In this document: positions 11,741 through 22,739 of the stretch, piece after piece | Layout of the letters: every line of letters starts with the position of its first letter | Position numbering within the stretch: the stretch's first letter is position 1 | Assembly (NCBI RefSeq): GCF_033115175.1 | Contig: NC_084837.1 | Span: 72,501,266-72,565,265, forward strand | Length of the DNA: 64,000 bases | Reading direction: 5' to 3' | From: Lepus europaeus | Taxonomy: Eukaryota; Chordata; Mammalia; Lagomorpha; Leporidae | Made by a program: the position numbers and the translations under genes | Notes under the pieces: model-generated | The model's input: the letters and a program-made list of their open reading frames with translations, nothing else | Told to the model about the DNA's origin: nothing | The model's database searches: none

Positions 11741-12069
11741 TTTTAAAAGATTTATTTATTTTACTTGAAAGGCAGAGAGGGAGAGGCAGAGGCAGAGAGA
11801 GAGAGAAAGATCTTCCATCTGCCGGTTCACTCCCCAAATGGCCACAGCAGTCAGAGCTGGGCTGGTCTGAGCCAGGATCCAGGAGCTTCTTCCAGGTCTC
11901 CCATGTGGGTACAGGAGTCCAAGGACTTGGGCCAAATTCTATTGCTTTCCCAGGCACATTAGCAGGGAGCTGGATCAGAAGTGGAACAGCTGGGACTCAA
12001 ACCAGTGCACACATGGGATGCTGGTGCTGCAGGCAGTGGCTTTACCCGCTATGCCACAGTGCCAACCCC
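11741..12069 (-). mobile_element. CSINE, AATAAA-type, tandem pair member 1
   Basis: Full-length; abuts the next CSINE. The pair as a whole is flanked by AATAGACTTTTTTAAAA (11732-11748) and AATAGACATTTTTAAAA (12431-12447). Confidence 0.93.
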
Positions 12070-12424
12070 TCTTTTTTAAAAAGATTTACTTATTTATTTG
12101 AAAGGCAGAGTTAGAGGGAAAGAAAGAGGGAGAGAGAAGGAGGGGGAGAGAGAGAGAGAGAGAGAGAGGTCTTCCATCCACTGGTTCACTCTCCAAATGG
12201 CTGCAACAGCTGGAGGTGGGCCAATCCAAAGCCAGAAGCCAGGAACTTCTTCCCAGTCTCCAACACAGGTGCAGAGGCCCAAGGATTTGGGCCATCTTCT
12301 ACTGCTTCCCCAGTCCATAGCAGGAAGCTGGATCAGAAGAGTAGCAGCTGGGACTAGAACTGGCACCCATATGGGATTCCAGCGCCATGGACAGGAGCCT
12401 AGCCCACCATGCCACAGCACTGAC
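12070..12424 (-). mobile_element. CSINE, AATAAA-type, tandem pair member 2
   Basis: Full-length with a long GA tract. It shares the outer TSD described for 11741-12069, so one element inserted at the end of the other. Confidence 0.93.
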
Positions 12425-12447
12425 TCTTACAATAGACATTTTTAAAA

Positions 12448-12530
12448 ATGCCCTACCAGTATCAAACCCAACAATAATACATCAGTATTATCTAATATCC
12501 AAACTATATTTAAATTATTCTGATTGTCTC
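12448..12530. other. No recognised feature
   Basis: Short unique or very old repeat sequence between CSINEs. Confidence 0.4.
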
Positions 12531-12545
12531 CACAATGTCTTTTTT

Positions 12546-13223
12546 AAAAAAGATTTATTTATTAATTTGAAAGTCAGAGTTACACACACACACACAGAGA
12601 GAGAGAGAGAAAGAGAGAAAGAGAGAGAGAGAGAGAGAGGTCTTCCATCTGATGGTTCACTCCCCAATTGGCCACAATGGCTGGAGATGCACTGATCCAA
12701 AGCCAGGAGCCAGGAGCTTCTTCTGGGTCTCCCACACGGGTGCAGAGGCCCAAGGACTTGGGCCATCTTCTGCTGCTTTCCCAGGCCATAGCAGAGAGCT
12801 GGATCAAAAGTGGAGGGACCGGGGCCATGGCTCACTTGGTTAATCCTCCGCCTGTGGTGCAGGCATCCCATATGGGTGCTGGGTTCTAGTCTCGGTTGCT
12901 CCTCTACCAGTCCAGTTCTCTGCTGTGGCTCGGGAGGGCAGTGGAGGATGGCCCAAGTGTTTGGGCCCTTGCACCCGCATGGGAGACCAGGAAGAAACAC
13001 CTGGCTCCTGGCTTCGGATCGGCATAGCGCCGGCTGTAGTGGCCATTTGGGGAGTGAACCAATGGAAGGTAAACCTTTCTCTCTGTCTCTCACTGTCTAT
13101 AACTCTATCTGCCAAATTAAAAAAAAAAAAAAAGTGGAGCAGCCGGGTCTTGAACAGGTGCCCATATGGGATGCTGGCGCTTCAGGCCAGAGCATTCACC
13201 CACTGCGCTACAGTGCTGGCTCC
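12546..13223 (-). mobile_element. CSINE, AATAAA-type, split by a nested CSINE
   Basis: Parts 12546-12815 and 13140-13223 join into one copy with a (CA)n/(GA)n tract. Outer TSD CACAATGYCTTTT at 12531 and 13224. The interruption is the + strand CSINE at 12816-13129. Confidence 0.93.
12816..13129 (+). mobile_element. CSINE, GACAGG-class relative, nested
   Basis: Inserted inside the older CSINE; perfect TSD AAAAGTGGAG at 12806-12815 and 13130-13139. Head GGACCGGGGCCATGGCTCAC, single B-box GGTTCTAGTCTCGG, tail ATCTGCCAAATT plus A-run. Confidence 0.95.
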
Positions 13224-13329
13224 CACAATGCCTTTTGTGTTTCGAGTTTGTTTAAATCAAAATAAGGCCCATATGTTATCTAGATTCTTAAAGCTTGTCA
13301 GTCTTTCTTAATCTACCATAGGATTATTC

Positions 13330-13460
13330 ACAGTGGTGTTGTTGACACTTTGGGTGAGATAATTAGAGTTGTCCTTGCACTGCAGGATTGTTGGCAGCAA
13401 CCTTGCCTCTACTCCCAATTCTAACAACTTTCACACTGGTACTGAAAATGCTGGGGGTGG
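13330..13460 (+). mobile_element. hAT-Charlie/MER-type fragment (family uncertain)
   Basis: GTTGACACTTTGGGTGAGAT, CCTTGCACTGCAGGATTGTT, GGCAGCAACCTTGCCTCTAC and CAACTTTCACACTGG keep the order of a common non-autonomous mammalian DNA-transposon relic. Confidence 0.5.
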
Positions 13461-13467
13461 GGGTGGG

Positions 13468-13757
13468 GTGGCAGGCGTCATGGCTAGGGAGGCTTGCATC
13501 CCATAGCAGAGTGTTGGTCTGAGTCTCAGCTACTCCACTTCTGACCCAGCTTCACATTAATGCGCCTGGGAAAGTGGCAGACAAGGGCTCAAGCACTTGG
13601 GTCCCCACCACCCATGTGAAAGGCTCACTTGGAATTCCTGGCTCCTGGTCTTGGCCTGTGCCAGACTTGGCTGTTGTGGCCCTTTGGGGAGTGAACCATT
13701 GGATGGAAAATCTCCCTCTCATTTAGCCTGCCTTTCAAATAAATATTTGTTAAAAGA
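13468..13757 (+). mobile_element. CSINE, diverged
   Basis: GCAGGCGTCATGGCTAGGGA through CCTTTCAAATAAATATTTG. Shortened in the pyrimidine tract. Confidence 0.88.
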
Positions 13758-13767
13758 AGAATGTTTA

Positions 13768-14068
13768 GGGGCCAGCAATGTGGTATAGCAGGTGAAGTCG
13801 CCACCTGGGACGCTGGCTGTGCCACTTCCAATCCAATTTCTTGCTAATGTGCCTGGGAAAGCAGTGGAGAATGGCCCAAGTACCTGGGACCCTGTACCCA
13901 TGTGAGAGACCCGAATGAAGTTCCTGGCTCCTGACTCCTAGTTTCAGCCTGGCCCAACCCTGGCTCCTGGGGCCATTTAGGGAGTAAACCAGCAGATGGA
14001 GGATCTCTTTGTGTGTGTGTGTGTGTGTGTGTCTGTAACACTGCCTTTCAAATAAATAAATATTTTAT
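13768..14068 (+). mobile_element. CSINE, AATAAA-type, with (GT)n
   Basis: Head GGGGCCAGCAATGTGG; part of the head/B-box region is deleted (CCTGGGACGCTGGCTG). The pyrimidine tract has become (GT)n at 14010-14032. Confidence 0.9.
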
Positions 14069-14310
14069 GTGAATTCTTCAAAATGCTGAATTTATTTAAT
14101 TTGAAGAACCATATTTTACTAAGTACTTTGTACGGAGGTGTTAGTAGATGGTAGTAATCTATTTACATAATGAACAAAATTTAAAAGTTAGCATCTTTCT
14201 AGCAATTCCTCAAATGTAATGGAGTTCTGAAATTTTAAAGCATAGACACAGATTCAGACTTAGGTCTTATATGAAATATAAGGCTTAGGTCTTACATGAA
14301 ATACCCATTT
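14069..14310. other. Likely 3' UTR remnant of the zinc-finger retrocopy, or unique DNA
   Basis: AT-rich, no repeat seen. A poly(T) that would mark the retrocopy tail is not evident. Confidence 0.3.
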
Positions 14311-15395
14311 TTACACATGATTTTGGAAGCCCTTCCTCCTGTGTATTTCATGGTGTCCACTAAGTGATGAATTATAGCTGAAGGCTTTTCTGCATTCACT
14401 ACATTCATAAGGTTTTTCCCCACTGTGATGTCTCTGATGTTTCTTAAAGGATGACGGGTCATGCCTATAGGCTTGCCCACAGCGACTGCATTCACAGGCT
14501 TTCACTCCTGCGTGGACAGTCCTATGGTTGCTAAGGTGAATCCTCTGCCTAAAGGCTTTCCCACATTCCTTGCATTTGCAGGGCCTCTCTCCAGCGTGGA
14601 TTCTCTGGTGATGCGTTAGGTATGCTCAGTGACTGAAGGTTTTAGAGTACGCAGTGCGTGTATGGATTCTCTGGTGTGTACTAAGAGATGCATTTTGACT
14701 AAAGGCCCTTCCACATTATTAACATCTGAAATGTTTCTCTCCAGTATGGATTCTCACGTGTTCAGTAAGGTGAATGAGCTGTTTGAACACTTTTTCACAT
14801 ATAGAACATTCATTAGTTCTTGTTTTTATGTAATTTGTTGGCTGGTTAACCAAATCCAACTTGTATTTGTTCCTCTTTCCAGATGTATCACATTCATGGT
14901 GCTCTGATCTATAATAACATTTAAATTCAGGGTGCTATTTTCCCCTAACTTGTTAGTTTTTCAGCCTCTCTTGCTGTTGGTCAAAATGGCTTGTCTCACA
15001 TTCCTTCCATGGGTTTCCTGGTGCCTTTCTAAGATGCATCATCATATTGGGAAACTTTTCTCAATGTGGAATAAATGATATCTTCTCTCATGAACCTGTC
15101 CATCATAATTCCATGATATAACGGAGCCTAGGCAATGTCATTCATGGCAGTTGGCTCATTGGTTTCTATCTTACTCCTTGAGTCTGAACTGGAATCTCCT
15201 AGGCCTTCCTTCTCTGCCATCCATGGTTCTTCTTTCTCCACTGGGAAATCACATTAGGGTTAGAAAGCTGATATCCCACTAACACCAGGTTCCTGCTCGA
15301 TACAGGTTCTGGTGAACAAGGGCCAGTTACCCCGACTCTTCCCAGGAGAAGTCAGCGGACACATCCTTGAAGGTCAGTGTTTCCTGCGATTCTGC
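14311..15395 (-). pseudogene. Processed KRAB/C2H2 zinc-finger pseudogene
   Basis: Read on the minus strand, a KRAB box starts near 15390 (ETLTFKDVSADFSWEE) and runs without an intron into a KRAB B-like segment (NPNVISQ, then EEPWMAE near 15230), a spacer, and at least five C2H2 finger positions (14850-14330) with HTGEK-type linkers. Intact genes of this family have introns between KRAB-A, KRAB-B and the finger exon, so this is a retrocopy. Lesions: the conserved Trp after WEE is Ser and is soon followed by TAA; the DVMLENY block of KRAB-A is deleted with a frame change; the linker has several stops; one finger begins RC followed by two stops; another has a stop near its end; one finger has 13 instead of 12 residues between Cys and His. 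The reading frame ends at 14311. I see no poly(A) tail or clear TSD. The parent gene is not identified. Confidence 0.85.
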
Positions 15396-16210
15396 ATCAG
15401 GAGCCCAGGGGTCACTTCATCCTCCAAGGGTTCTTCCTGGGCCCCAGCAGTGTCAAACATTGTAGTTACCTCTCCCCACAGGGGCATGCCCTCTGTGGTC
15501 TCTTTGGATGGTGCAACTTCACCCAAGTGCCACCTGGCCTTGGTGGGCATGCCGATGCCCGCCTGGGAGGGCTTGTCTGCTTCTGGTGAGAACACTGCGG
15601 GAGCCTCTGACTTCACAGCTGTGTGGTCATCTTCAGATCGCAATCTCCGTGTGTCTGTGTGGCTCCTGAAGGCTGCTGTGAGTTGAACACCTCGGGTGTG
15701 CTCCAGATGCAGGCAGGACCAGAGCAGCGGCGGGAGAGCACTCGCTCTCCAGGCTGTCAGCCACAGAGGGACTGGATGGTAATGGATTTTGTCTTTCCCA
15801 GCCTTTTAAGGACAGACCACCTCTCCACTCAACGCAGTCATTCTCCAAAAGACATCAAGCCGTCTTCGGAATCCCAGAGGAAGGACCATTGGCCTCCCAG
15901 CCACAGCACCAGGGGAGCTGAGCGCTGGCCGTGAGGGCAGCTCGGCACAGGCTTCTTGCAGAGCGGGGTGAAGACACACCTCTCCAGCTGATGCTTTAAT
16001 GCCCAGCCGGTGGCAGCGGCTAAGTCCACGCCTGGTTTCTTACTTCTTAGGCCTCTGCTTCCAGATTGAACCTCCAGGTCCACTGAGCGGCCAGCTGCCC
16101 CTGGTGCAGCCTTGTGGACCCAGCTCCAGCTCTCCCGCCACGGTCCTGCTAAGGCTACAGCCCCGCGTCAGCGTGTCCGACCCCGGGCTCCACAGGCTGA
16201 GCTAACAGCT
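15396..16210 (-). pseudogene. GC-rich 5' extension of the zinc-finger pseudogene (probable)
   Basis: This GC-rich, repeat-free block lies directly upstream (minus sense) of the KRAB remnant. It has open stretches such as 15643-15374 and 16083-15838 that fall into different frames. It is probably the 5' UTR or N-terminal region of the same retrocopied mRNA, but I do not recognise a domain in it. The base composition contrasts with the AT-rich flanks. Confidence 0.45.
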
Positions 16211-16379
16211 CTGCCCTCTCCGAGGAAGCAGTGCGCACCTGAAATTAATCTTCATTAAAAAATGTTTAATAATTTTTTCAATAAGGATCTGAGACAGTAA
16301 ACTACTTGTCTATAACTGTCTGAAAAATGTTTAGATTTCATTAAGTTTACATATAGATTTTATTACCTTAGTGGTTTTT

Positions 16380-16570
16380 TTTTTAAGATTTATTTATTTT
16401 ATTTGTTAGAGTTAAACAGAGAGAGAAGGAGAGGGAGGGAGGGAAGGAGGTAGGTAGGGAGAGAGAGAGAGAGAGAAAGAGAGAGCAGCCAGGACTCGAA
16501 CTGGCGCCCATATGGGATGCTGGCACTGCAGACCGGGGCTTTAACCTGCTGCGCCACAGTGCCAGCCCCT
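16380..16570 (-). mobile_element. CSINE, AATAAA-type, internally deleted
   Basis: Poly(T)-AAGATTTATTTATTT and the GA tract join directly to GCAGCCAGGACTCGAACTGG; about 150 internal bases are missing. TSD ACCTTAGTGKTTTTT at 16365 and 16571. Confidence 0.93.
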
Positions 16571-16913
16571 ACCTTAGTGTTTTTAATAAAATATTAATCT
16601 ACTGCCTTCTGAAATCTGTTTTGATGAAGATTCTATTATTTTTCTGATGTGATTCTTTTACAGTATTTTTTCTCGTAGTTTTTTTTTTTTTAATTAATTA
16701 ACTTTTTAAGGGCAGTTTTATATTCCTAGCAAAATTGACAGGAACATACAGAGACTTCCATTGCTGTCCCCCAGTATCAACATCACCCACGGGAATGGTG
16801 CATTTGTTACAACTGGTAAGTCTACACTGACACAACACAATCACCCTAAGTCCATCGTTCACATTAAGGCTCACTTGTGTTATTCTACAGAGCTGTAAAA
16901 AATGTACAATGAC

Positions 16914-17225
16914 GGGGCCAGCGCCATGGCTCACATGGTTAATCCTCGGCCTGCGGCGCCGGCATCCCATATAGGCGCCAGGTTCCAGTCCCGGCTGCTC
17001 CTCCCCCAGTCCAGCTCTCTGCGATGGCCCGGGAAGGCAGTGGAGGATGGCCCAATTTTTGGGCTCTTGCACCCGCATGGGAGACCAGGAGAAGCACCTG
17101 GTTCCTGGCTTCGGATCAGCACAGCTCCGGCCGTGGCAGCCATTTGGGGGGTGAAGCAACGGAAAAAGGAAAACCTTTCTCTCTGTCTCTCTCTCACTGT
17201 CTATAACTCTACCTGTCAAAATAAA
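16914..17225 (+). mobile_element. CSINE, GACAGG-type, single B-box
   Basis: TSD AAAAAATGTACAATGAC is perfect at 16897-16913 and about 17226-17242. Tail CCTGTCAAAATAAAAAAAA. Confidence 0.95.
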
Positions 17226-17865
17226 AAAAAATGTACAATGACAAGTGGCAAACATTACTGTATGAGGGTATTTTCTCTGCTCTAAAAGTCCTCTGAGCTC
17301 TGCTTACTCATTCCCCTCCATTCCCTGAGCCCCTGGCAAGTGCTGATCTTTCTTTATTGTTTTCACACTTTTGCCTTTACCAAAATGTCATACACTTGTA
17401 ATCACACAGTATACAGCCTTTACAGATTGATTTGTTTCATTTGGTGATTCACATTTAAATTTCTTCCATGACTTTTCTTGGCTTGATAGTTAATTTCTTT
17501 GTAGCATTGAAAATTGTATTGTCTGGATGGGAGACAGCTTTTTATCCATTCACCTGCTGAAGGACATTTTGGTTTATGCTTTGACAGTTACAAATAAAGC
17601 TGCTATAAACATTCATTTGCAGATTTTTTCGTGGACATAAGTTTTCAACTTCTTGGGTAAATGTCAAGGAGCATGATGGCTGGATCCTGTGGTAAGAGTG
17701 TGTTTAGTTTTGTAAGAAACAGCCAAATTCTCATCCAGAGTGACTCTACCATTATGCATTCCCACCAGCAATTAATGAGAATTCCTTTTGCTCCACATTC
17801 TTGGCAGCATTTGATGTGTTTTAGACTTTGGCCATTTAAATAGGTGTGTAGTGATATTGTTTTTA

Positions 17866-18193
17866 TTTTTTATTTTTTTATTTTTTGACAGGCAGAGTGG
17901 ACAGTAAGAGAGAGAGACAGGTCTTCCTTTTCCGTTGGTTCACCCTCCAAATGGCCGATACGGCTGCTGTGCTGGGCCAATCCAAAACCAGGAGCCAGGT
18001 GCTTCTCCTGGTCTTCCATGCGGGTGCAGGGCCCAAGCACTTGGGCCATCCTCCACTGCCTTCCCGGGCCACAGCAGAGAGCTGGACTGGAAGAGGAGCT
18101 ACCGGGACAGAATCCAGAGCCCCGACTAGGACTAGAACCCCGGGTGCTGGCACCGCAGGCAGAGGATTAGCCAAGTGAGCCGCAGCACCGGCC
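17866..18193 (-). mobile_element. CSINE, GACAGG-type, double B-box
   Basis: TTTGACAGGCAGAGTGGACA to GCCGCAGCACCGGCC. Two B-box-like motifs lie in a row (18105-18145). The TSD is imprecise (ATTGTTTTTA versus ATTGTTGTTTTA). Confidence 0.93.
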
Positions 18194-18425
18194 TCATTGT
18201 TGTTTTAATCAATGTCCTAATGACATATGGTGTTGAGCATCTTTTCATATGCTTCCTTGCCATCTGTATACCATCTTTGATCACGTACACTTCAGATTTT
18301 TTTTTTTTGCCCTATTTTACTCTGGGTTCGTTGTTTTTCTTGTTGTTGGGTTTTAAGAACTCTTTGTATATTTGTGTTTTGCAAATATTTTTTCCAATTT
18401 TGTGGCTTTTCTTCTCAGTCTTTTG

Positions 18426-18764
18426 TTTTAAAGATTTATTTATTTGAAAAGCAGAGTTACAGAAAGAGCGGGAGAGACACAGAGATAGAGAGAGAGGAGA
18501 GTTCTTCCAGTTGCTGGTTTACTCCCCCAGATGGCCACAACGTCTGGGGCTGGGCCAGTCTGAAGCCAGGAGCCAGGGGCTTCATCTGGGTCCCCATGTG
18601 GGTGCAGGGGCCCAAGCAATGGGGCCATCCTCTGCTGCTTTCCCTGGCACATTATCAGGGAGCTGGGTTGGAAGTGGAGTAGCTGGGACACAAACCGGTG
18701 CCCATATGGGAGGTCAGCACTGCAGATGGCAGCTTAACCTGCTTAGTCACAGTGCCAGTCCCCC
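18426..18764 (-). mobile_element. CSINE, AATAAA-type
   Basis: Full-length, moderately diverged, inside the old L1. Confidence 0.92.
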
Positions 18765-18979
18765 TCATTCTCTTGACATTGTTTTTTATAGATCATAAGT
18801 TTTTAAAATTTTAATGAAGTCCAGGTTATAAATGATTTCTTTCATAGATTATGTCTTTGGCATTGTATTTAAAAAATCACCATTCCCAAGGTCATCAGGG
18901 TTTCTCCTATGTTATCTTCTAGGCGTTTTACACTTTTGCATTTTATATTTAGGTCTATGATCATCTTGAATTAATTTTT

Positions 18980-19283
18980 TAAAGATTTATTTATTTATTT
19001 GAAAGGCAGAGTTACAGAGATGCAGAAGCAGAGAGAAAGAGGCCTTCCATCTGCTGGCTGCAATAGCTAGAGTTGGGCCCATCTGAAGCCAGGAGCCAGG
19101 AGTGTCTTCCTGGTCCCCACGAGAGTACAGAGGCCAAAGGATTTGGGCCATCTTCTACTGCTTTCCTAGGCCATCAGCAGGGAACTGGATCAGAAGTGGA
19201 GCAGCTAGGGCACAAACTGTTCCCATGCAGGATACTGGCACTGCAGGCAGCAGCTTCACCCTCTACGCCACAGCGCCAGCTCT
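18980..19283 (-). mobile_element. CSINE, AATAAA-type
   Basis: Perfect TSD TCTTGAATTAATTTTT at 18964-18979 and 19284-19299. The duplicated site is L1 sequence. Confidence 0.95.
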
Positions 19284-19307
19284 TCTTGAATTAATTTTTG
19301 TGGAAGG

Positions 19308-19387
19308 TCTAAGATCTGTGTCTAGATTTTTCTTTCTCTAATGTGGATCTAAGATCTGTGTCTAGATTTTTCTTTCTCTAATGTGGA
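19308..19387. repeat. Perfect 40-bp tandem duplication
   Basis: Two identical 40-base units (19308-19347 and 19348-19387), each beginning TCTAAGATCTGTGTCTAGAT, lie inside old L1 sequence. Confidence 0.95.
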
Positions 19388-19678
19388 TGTCCAGTTGTTC
19401 CTGTATCACTTGTTGAAAAGATTCTTTGTACCCATTGTATTACCTTTACTTCTCTGTCAAAGATCAGCTGACTGTATTTATGAGCATCCTGATCGTCACA
19501 TTTTCCTTCCAGTAACTGGTTGTAGAAATCACATTCTCTTATTAAACTCTTCCCAGTATTTTACACTGCATCATGACTTCAGTGTATTACAGTGCCTACT
19601 TGCAATGCTATCTGATATCTACCTCTCTGAAGAGAATCATATTTTCTGTGCTTTGCTTTTTCCTGTACAAACTCTTTT

Positions 19679-20009
19679 TTTTTTTTTTTTTTTTTTGACA
19701 GGCAGAGTGGATAGTGAGAGAGAGAGAGAGAGAGAGAAAGGTCTTCCTTTGCCGTTGGTTCACCCTCCAATGGCTGCTGCGGCCGGCGCATCATGCTGAT
19801 CTGAAGCCAGGAGCCAGGTGCTTCTCCTGGTCTCCCATGCAGGTGCAGGGCCCAAGCACTTGGGCCATCCTCCACTGCATTCCGGGCCAAAGCAAAGAGC
19901 TGGACAGGAAGAGGAGCTACCGGGACAGAATCCGGCGCCCCGACCGGGACTAGAACCCAGGGTGCCAGCGCCGCAGGCGCAGGATTAGCCTATTGAGCTG
20001 CGGTGCCGT
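19679..20009 (-). mobile_element. CSINE, GACAGG-type, double B-box
   Basis: Long poly(T), TTGACAGGCAGAGTGGATAG, head ending GCGGTGCCG. Perfect TSD TGTACAAACTCTTTT at 19664-19678 and 20010-20024. Confidence 0.95.
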
Positions 20010-20024
20010 TGTACAAACTCTTTT

Positions 20025-20440
20025 ATGACTTGTTAGCCTTGTGCTTTCTTCTCCTTTCTTTTCCCAACTAAGTTCGGATGACTGGAGGTCCTGTGAGTTC
20101 TCTCCATTTCTAGTTGACTCTTTCCTGTCTCTTTAACTCTTCCTTTTCCTAATCTCCTTGTTTCTTATCTCTGGCTTCAATCTGAGTTTCTCTCTTGCCT
20201 CTCCTTTGCCCCGTTTTATATGCCCTCTAAGAATGTGTTTAGTAGAAGGTCTCTGCATACTAACATAAATTTCTTCTCCGGATATATTTTTAGCTTTTGT
20301 GTAGTCTCTGAGAATTGTGCTACCATGACATTCTGTAGAGGAAAGCTGGATACTAGGGAAAGGACAAAGAGAGCTGGGAAAAACAAAAGAAGACAGGAGA
20401 GGGACCCCTGGAGAACCCCAAATGATCTAACATGGGATAT
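20025..20440. other. No recognised feature
   Basis: Pyrimidine-rich unique sequence. Confidence 0.45.
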
Positions 20441-20655
20441 TACATATTCTTGTAATATTTTACTTTTTACAAAGTGCTATTTATATTTGTTACCTGATAT
20501 ATATGTGGCACAAGAATGGTTCTTTACATTTTTCAGATGAGGAAATGGGGCTCTCAATTAAGGGTAAGATAAACTGTGATTATGTAGCTTCTACAAGCAG
20601 AGTTGGGACTTGAGGCTTCCAACTTCAGCTCTCTATTTCTTCCTGACATTGCATG
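20441..20655 (+). mobile_element. MIR
   Basis: TTTACAAAGTGCTATTTATA, TTTCAGATGAGGAAATGGGG and AGCAGAGTTGGGACTTGAGG are in MIR order. Confidence 0.65.
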
Positions 20656-20779
20656 GTGCCAGAAGAGGGAAAGGGGTTGAACTTAGGGAGAATCCAAGTT
20701 GCCTTTTTAAAGGCTATGTTTTTCACAATTACCAAAAACAAAAAAACCCCCAAAAGTGAAGACTTAAGACCTAGGTTCT

Positions 20780-21106
20780 GGGCTAGCGCTGTGGTGTAGC
20801 AGGTAAAGCCACCACCTGCAGTGCAGGCATCCCATATGGTTACCGGTTCAAGTCCTGGCTGCTCCACTTCTAATCCAGCTCTCTGCTATGGCCTGGGGAA
20901 GCAGTAGAAGATAGCCCAACTCCTTGGGCTCCTGCACCCGTATGGGAGACCCAGAGGAAGCTCCTGGCTCCTGGCTCCTGGCTTCGGATCAGCTCAACTC
21001 TGGCCGTTGTGGCCAAATGGGGAGTGAATCAGCGGATGGAAGACCTCTCTCTCTCTCTCTGCGCCTCTCCGTGTAACTCTGACTTTCATATAAATAAATA
21101 AATCTT
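20780..21106 (+). mobile_element. CSINE, AATAAA-type, tandem pair member 1
   Basis: Full-length; directly followed by a second head-to-tail copy. The pair is flanked by GACCTAGGTTCT (20768-20779) and GATCTAGGTTCT (21437-21448). Confidence 0.94.
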
Positions 21107-21436
21107 GGAGCCAGTGCTGTGGCATAGCAGGTAAAGCCACTGCCTGCAGTGCCGACATCCCATATGGGCGCCGGTTCAAGAGCCGGCTGCTCTACTTTCA
21201 ATCCAGCTCTCTGTTATGGCCTGGGAAAGCAGTACAAGATGGCCCAAGTGCTTAGGCCCCAGTACATGCATGGGAGACCAGGAGGAAGCTCCTGGCTCCC
21301 GGCTTCAGATTGGCGCAGCTCTGGCTATTGTGGCCACTTGGGGAGTGAACCAGCGGATGGAAAACTTCTCTCTCTCTGCTTCTGCCTCTCTGTAACTCTT
21401 CCTTTCAAATAAATAAATAAATCCTTTTTTAAAAAA
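21107..21436 (+). mobile_element. CSINE, AATAAA-type, tandem pair member 2
   Basis: Full-length; starts at the last base of the preceding CSINE's AATCTT tail, and shares the outer TSD of the pair. Confidence 0.94.
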
Positions 21437-21448
21437 GATCTAGGTTCT

Positions 21449-22484
21449 CATGATTCATTTTTCTTATGGTAACAGAATAATTTTAAAAATAGGCTTATTT
21501 GTTGTAGCAAAAAAAGAATGAATTACTTTCTGAACTGAGACTATCCCTTATAGATCATAGGAGAATGAGAAAAAGTGTGGAAGATAAATATAACGAAAGA
21601 TAAATATAAGAAAACTTCAAGAAATTCCCAAGGCCGTGGAAGAATATTAGACCCAAATCCCAAAGGGGAAGACATTTTTCTGGAACAATTTTTCTGCAAT
21701 CCCATGTAGATAAGAACAGCAAGGCAGTGGAGTTAGATTTAGCAGTGGGTCATTTTCACTTTTTATGATTTCAAAATCTTACAGATTCTGTTGTTTTCTG
21801 TCCTGGCTGTGTCTTTGTGAACTGCATGTTCTAGTTAGGTACCTCCAGGACAGAATCACCAAGGGAAACACGATGAGCCAGGAGCTTATGGAACTTAAGG
21901 TCTCTAAAAAACATGCTGCTACGTCATTGCATTTGGCAAGCAACGGTTTTAAGATAGTTTTCAGGCAGGTCACAGGCCGGCACAGCCAACAGATAAAACA
22001 GCCTCTTGCCTTCTGATGTACTGCAGCCATCGTGGTGAGAAGGGAGTTCCTGTTGGGATCCTGAGCAAGAGGCTCTAGTCAGTAGGCCTCTGTTTTGCTA
22101 GGATCTTGCTTCAAGTTAGAGGTTAGGTTGCAGCTCGGTGCCCTCTACATTGTTCTGTTAAAGGTTACATTACATAGAAAATTCCAACAAAGCACTGGAA
22201 TGTCTGAGGGAAGAGAGCTCTTTGTAAATCAAGGAGAAGAATAAAGTTCAGCAGCATAATCCTATCTCTAAGCCAAATCTGGATAATGTCAGAATACCTT
22301 CAAATAACCACTTAACTCCTTCTTTGCAAGAATGACAAGTCTGCACTGAAAGGGATGTTCCCTACTCCCCAAAGAAGCAAAGCAGGTAGCAACATTCTTC
22401 GCATCACAGACTTACTACAGAGAGGTAAAGAAAAAAAATGTGAAAATAAAGGTTAAATAGGAAGATAGGAAATACATCTTCTTT
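21449..22484. other. No recognised feature
   Basis: About 1 kb without a supported gene or repeat. Complementary-strand frames at 21765-22030 have no recognisable domain. Confidence 0.45.
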
Positions 22485-22660
22485 CTTTTAAGATTTAATT
22501 ATCTGTTTGAGAGGCAGAGTTACAGAGAGAGAGGTGAGACAGAGATCTTCTATCTGCTGGTTCACTCTTCAAATGGCTCTAATGGCTGGGGCTGGACCAG
22601 GCCAAAGTCAGGAGCCTGGAACTCAGCACTGGGACAGGACATCGAACTAAGTACTGCTAT
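22485..22660 (-). mobile_element. CSINE, diverged, head degraded
   Basis: TTTAAGATTTAATTATCTG, GAGGCAGAGTTACAGAG, GGTTCACTCTTCAAATGGCT are clear; similarity fades after about 22640. Confidence 0.8.
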
Positions 22661-22739
22661 GCCTTCTGCCACCTCTGCTGACATCTGCTTGAAGAAGAGT
22701 TCATGGGAGGACTTAGGGGAACAATTTTGGATATACTAA

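Larger units (their letters stand above)
16690..19675 (-). mobile_element. Old L1M (3' end and ORF2 part), split by four CSINEs
   Basis: Antisense L1 phrases in order: CCTAGCAAAATTGACAGGAA, GGTGCATTTGTTACAACTGG, TAAAGCTGCTATAAACATTC, ATTCCCACCAGCAATTAATG, AAGAACTCTTTGTATATTTG, ATCATCTTGAATTAATTTTT, then GTGGATGTCCAGTTGTTCC. The copy is heavily mutated with no coding frame. It is interrupted by CSINEs at 16914, about 17866, 18426 and 18980. Confidence 0.85.

Noticed and set aside
5405-12640. Clusters of short regular repeats as a CRISPR-like array
   Set aside because: The regular spacing is only CSINE copies about 300 bp long and simple GA/CT tracts. There are no short identical repeats with unique spacers, and the host is a mammal.
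16914-17225. CSINE heads as functional tRNA genes
   Set aside because: The heads keep A- and B-box-like motifs but no acceptor stem pairing or cloverleaf. They are SINE heads, not tRNAs.
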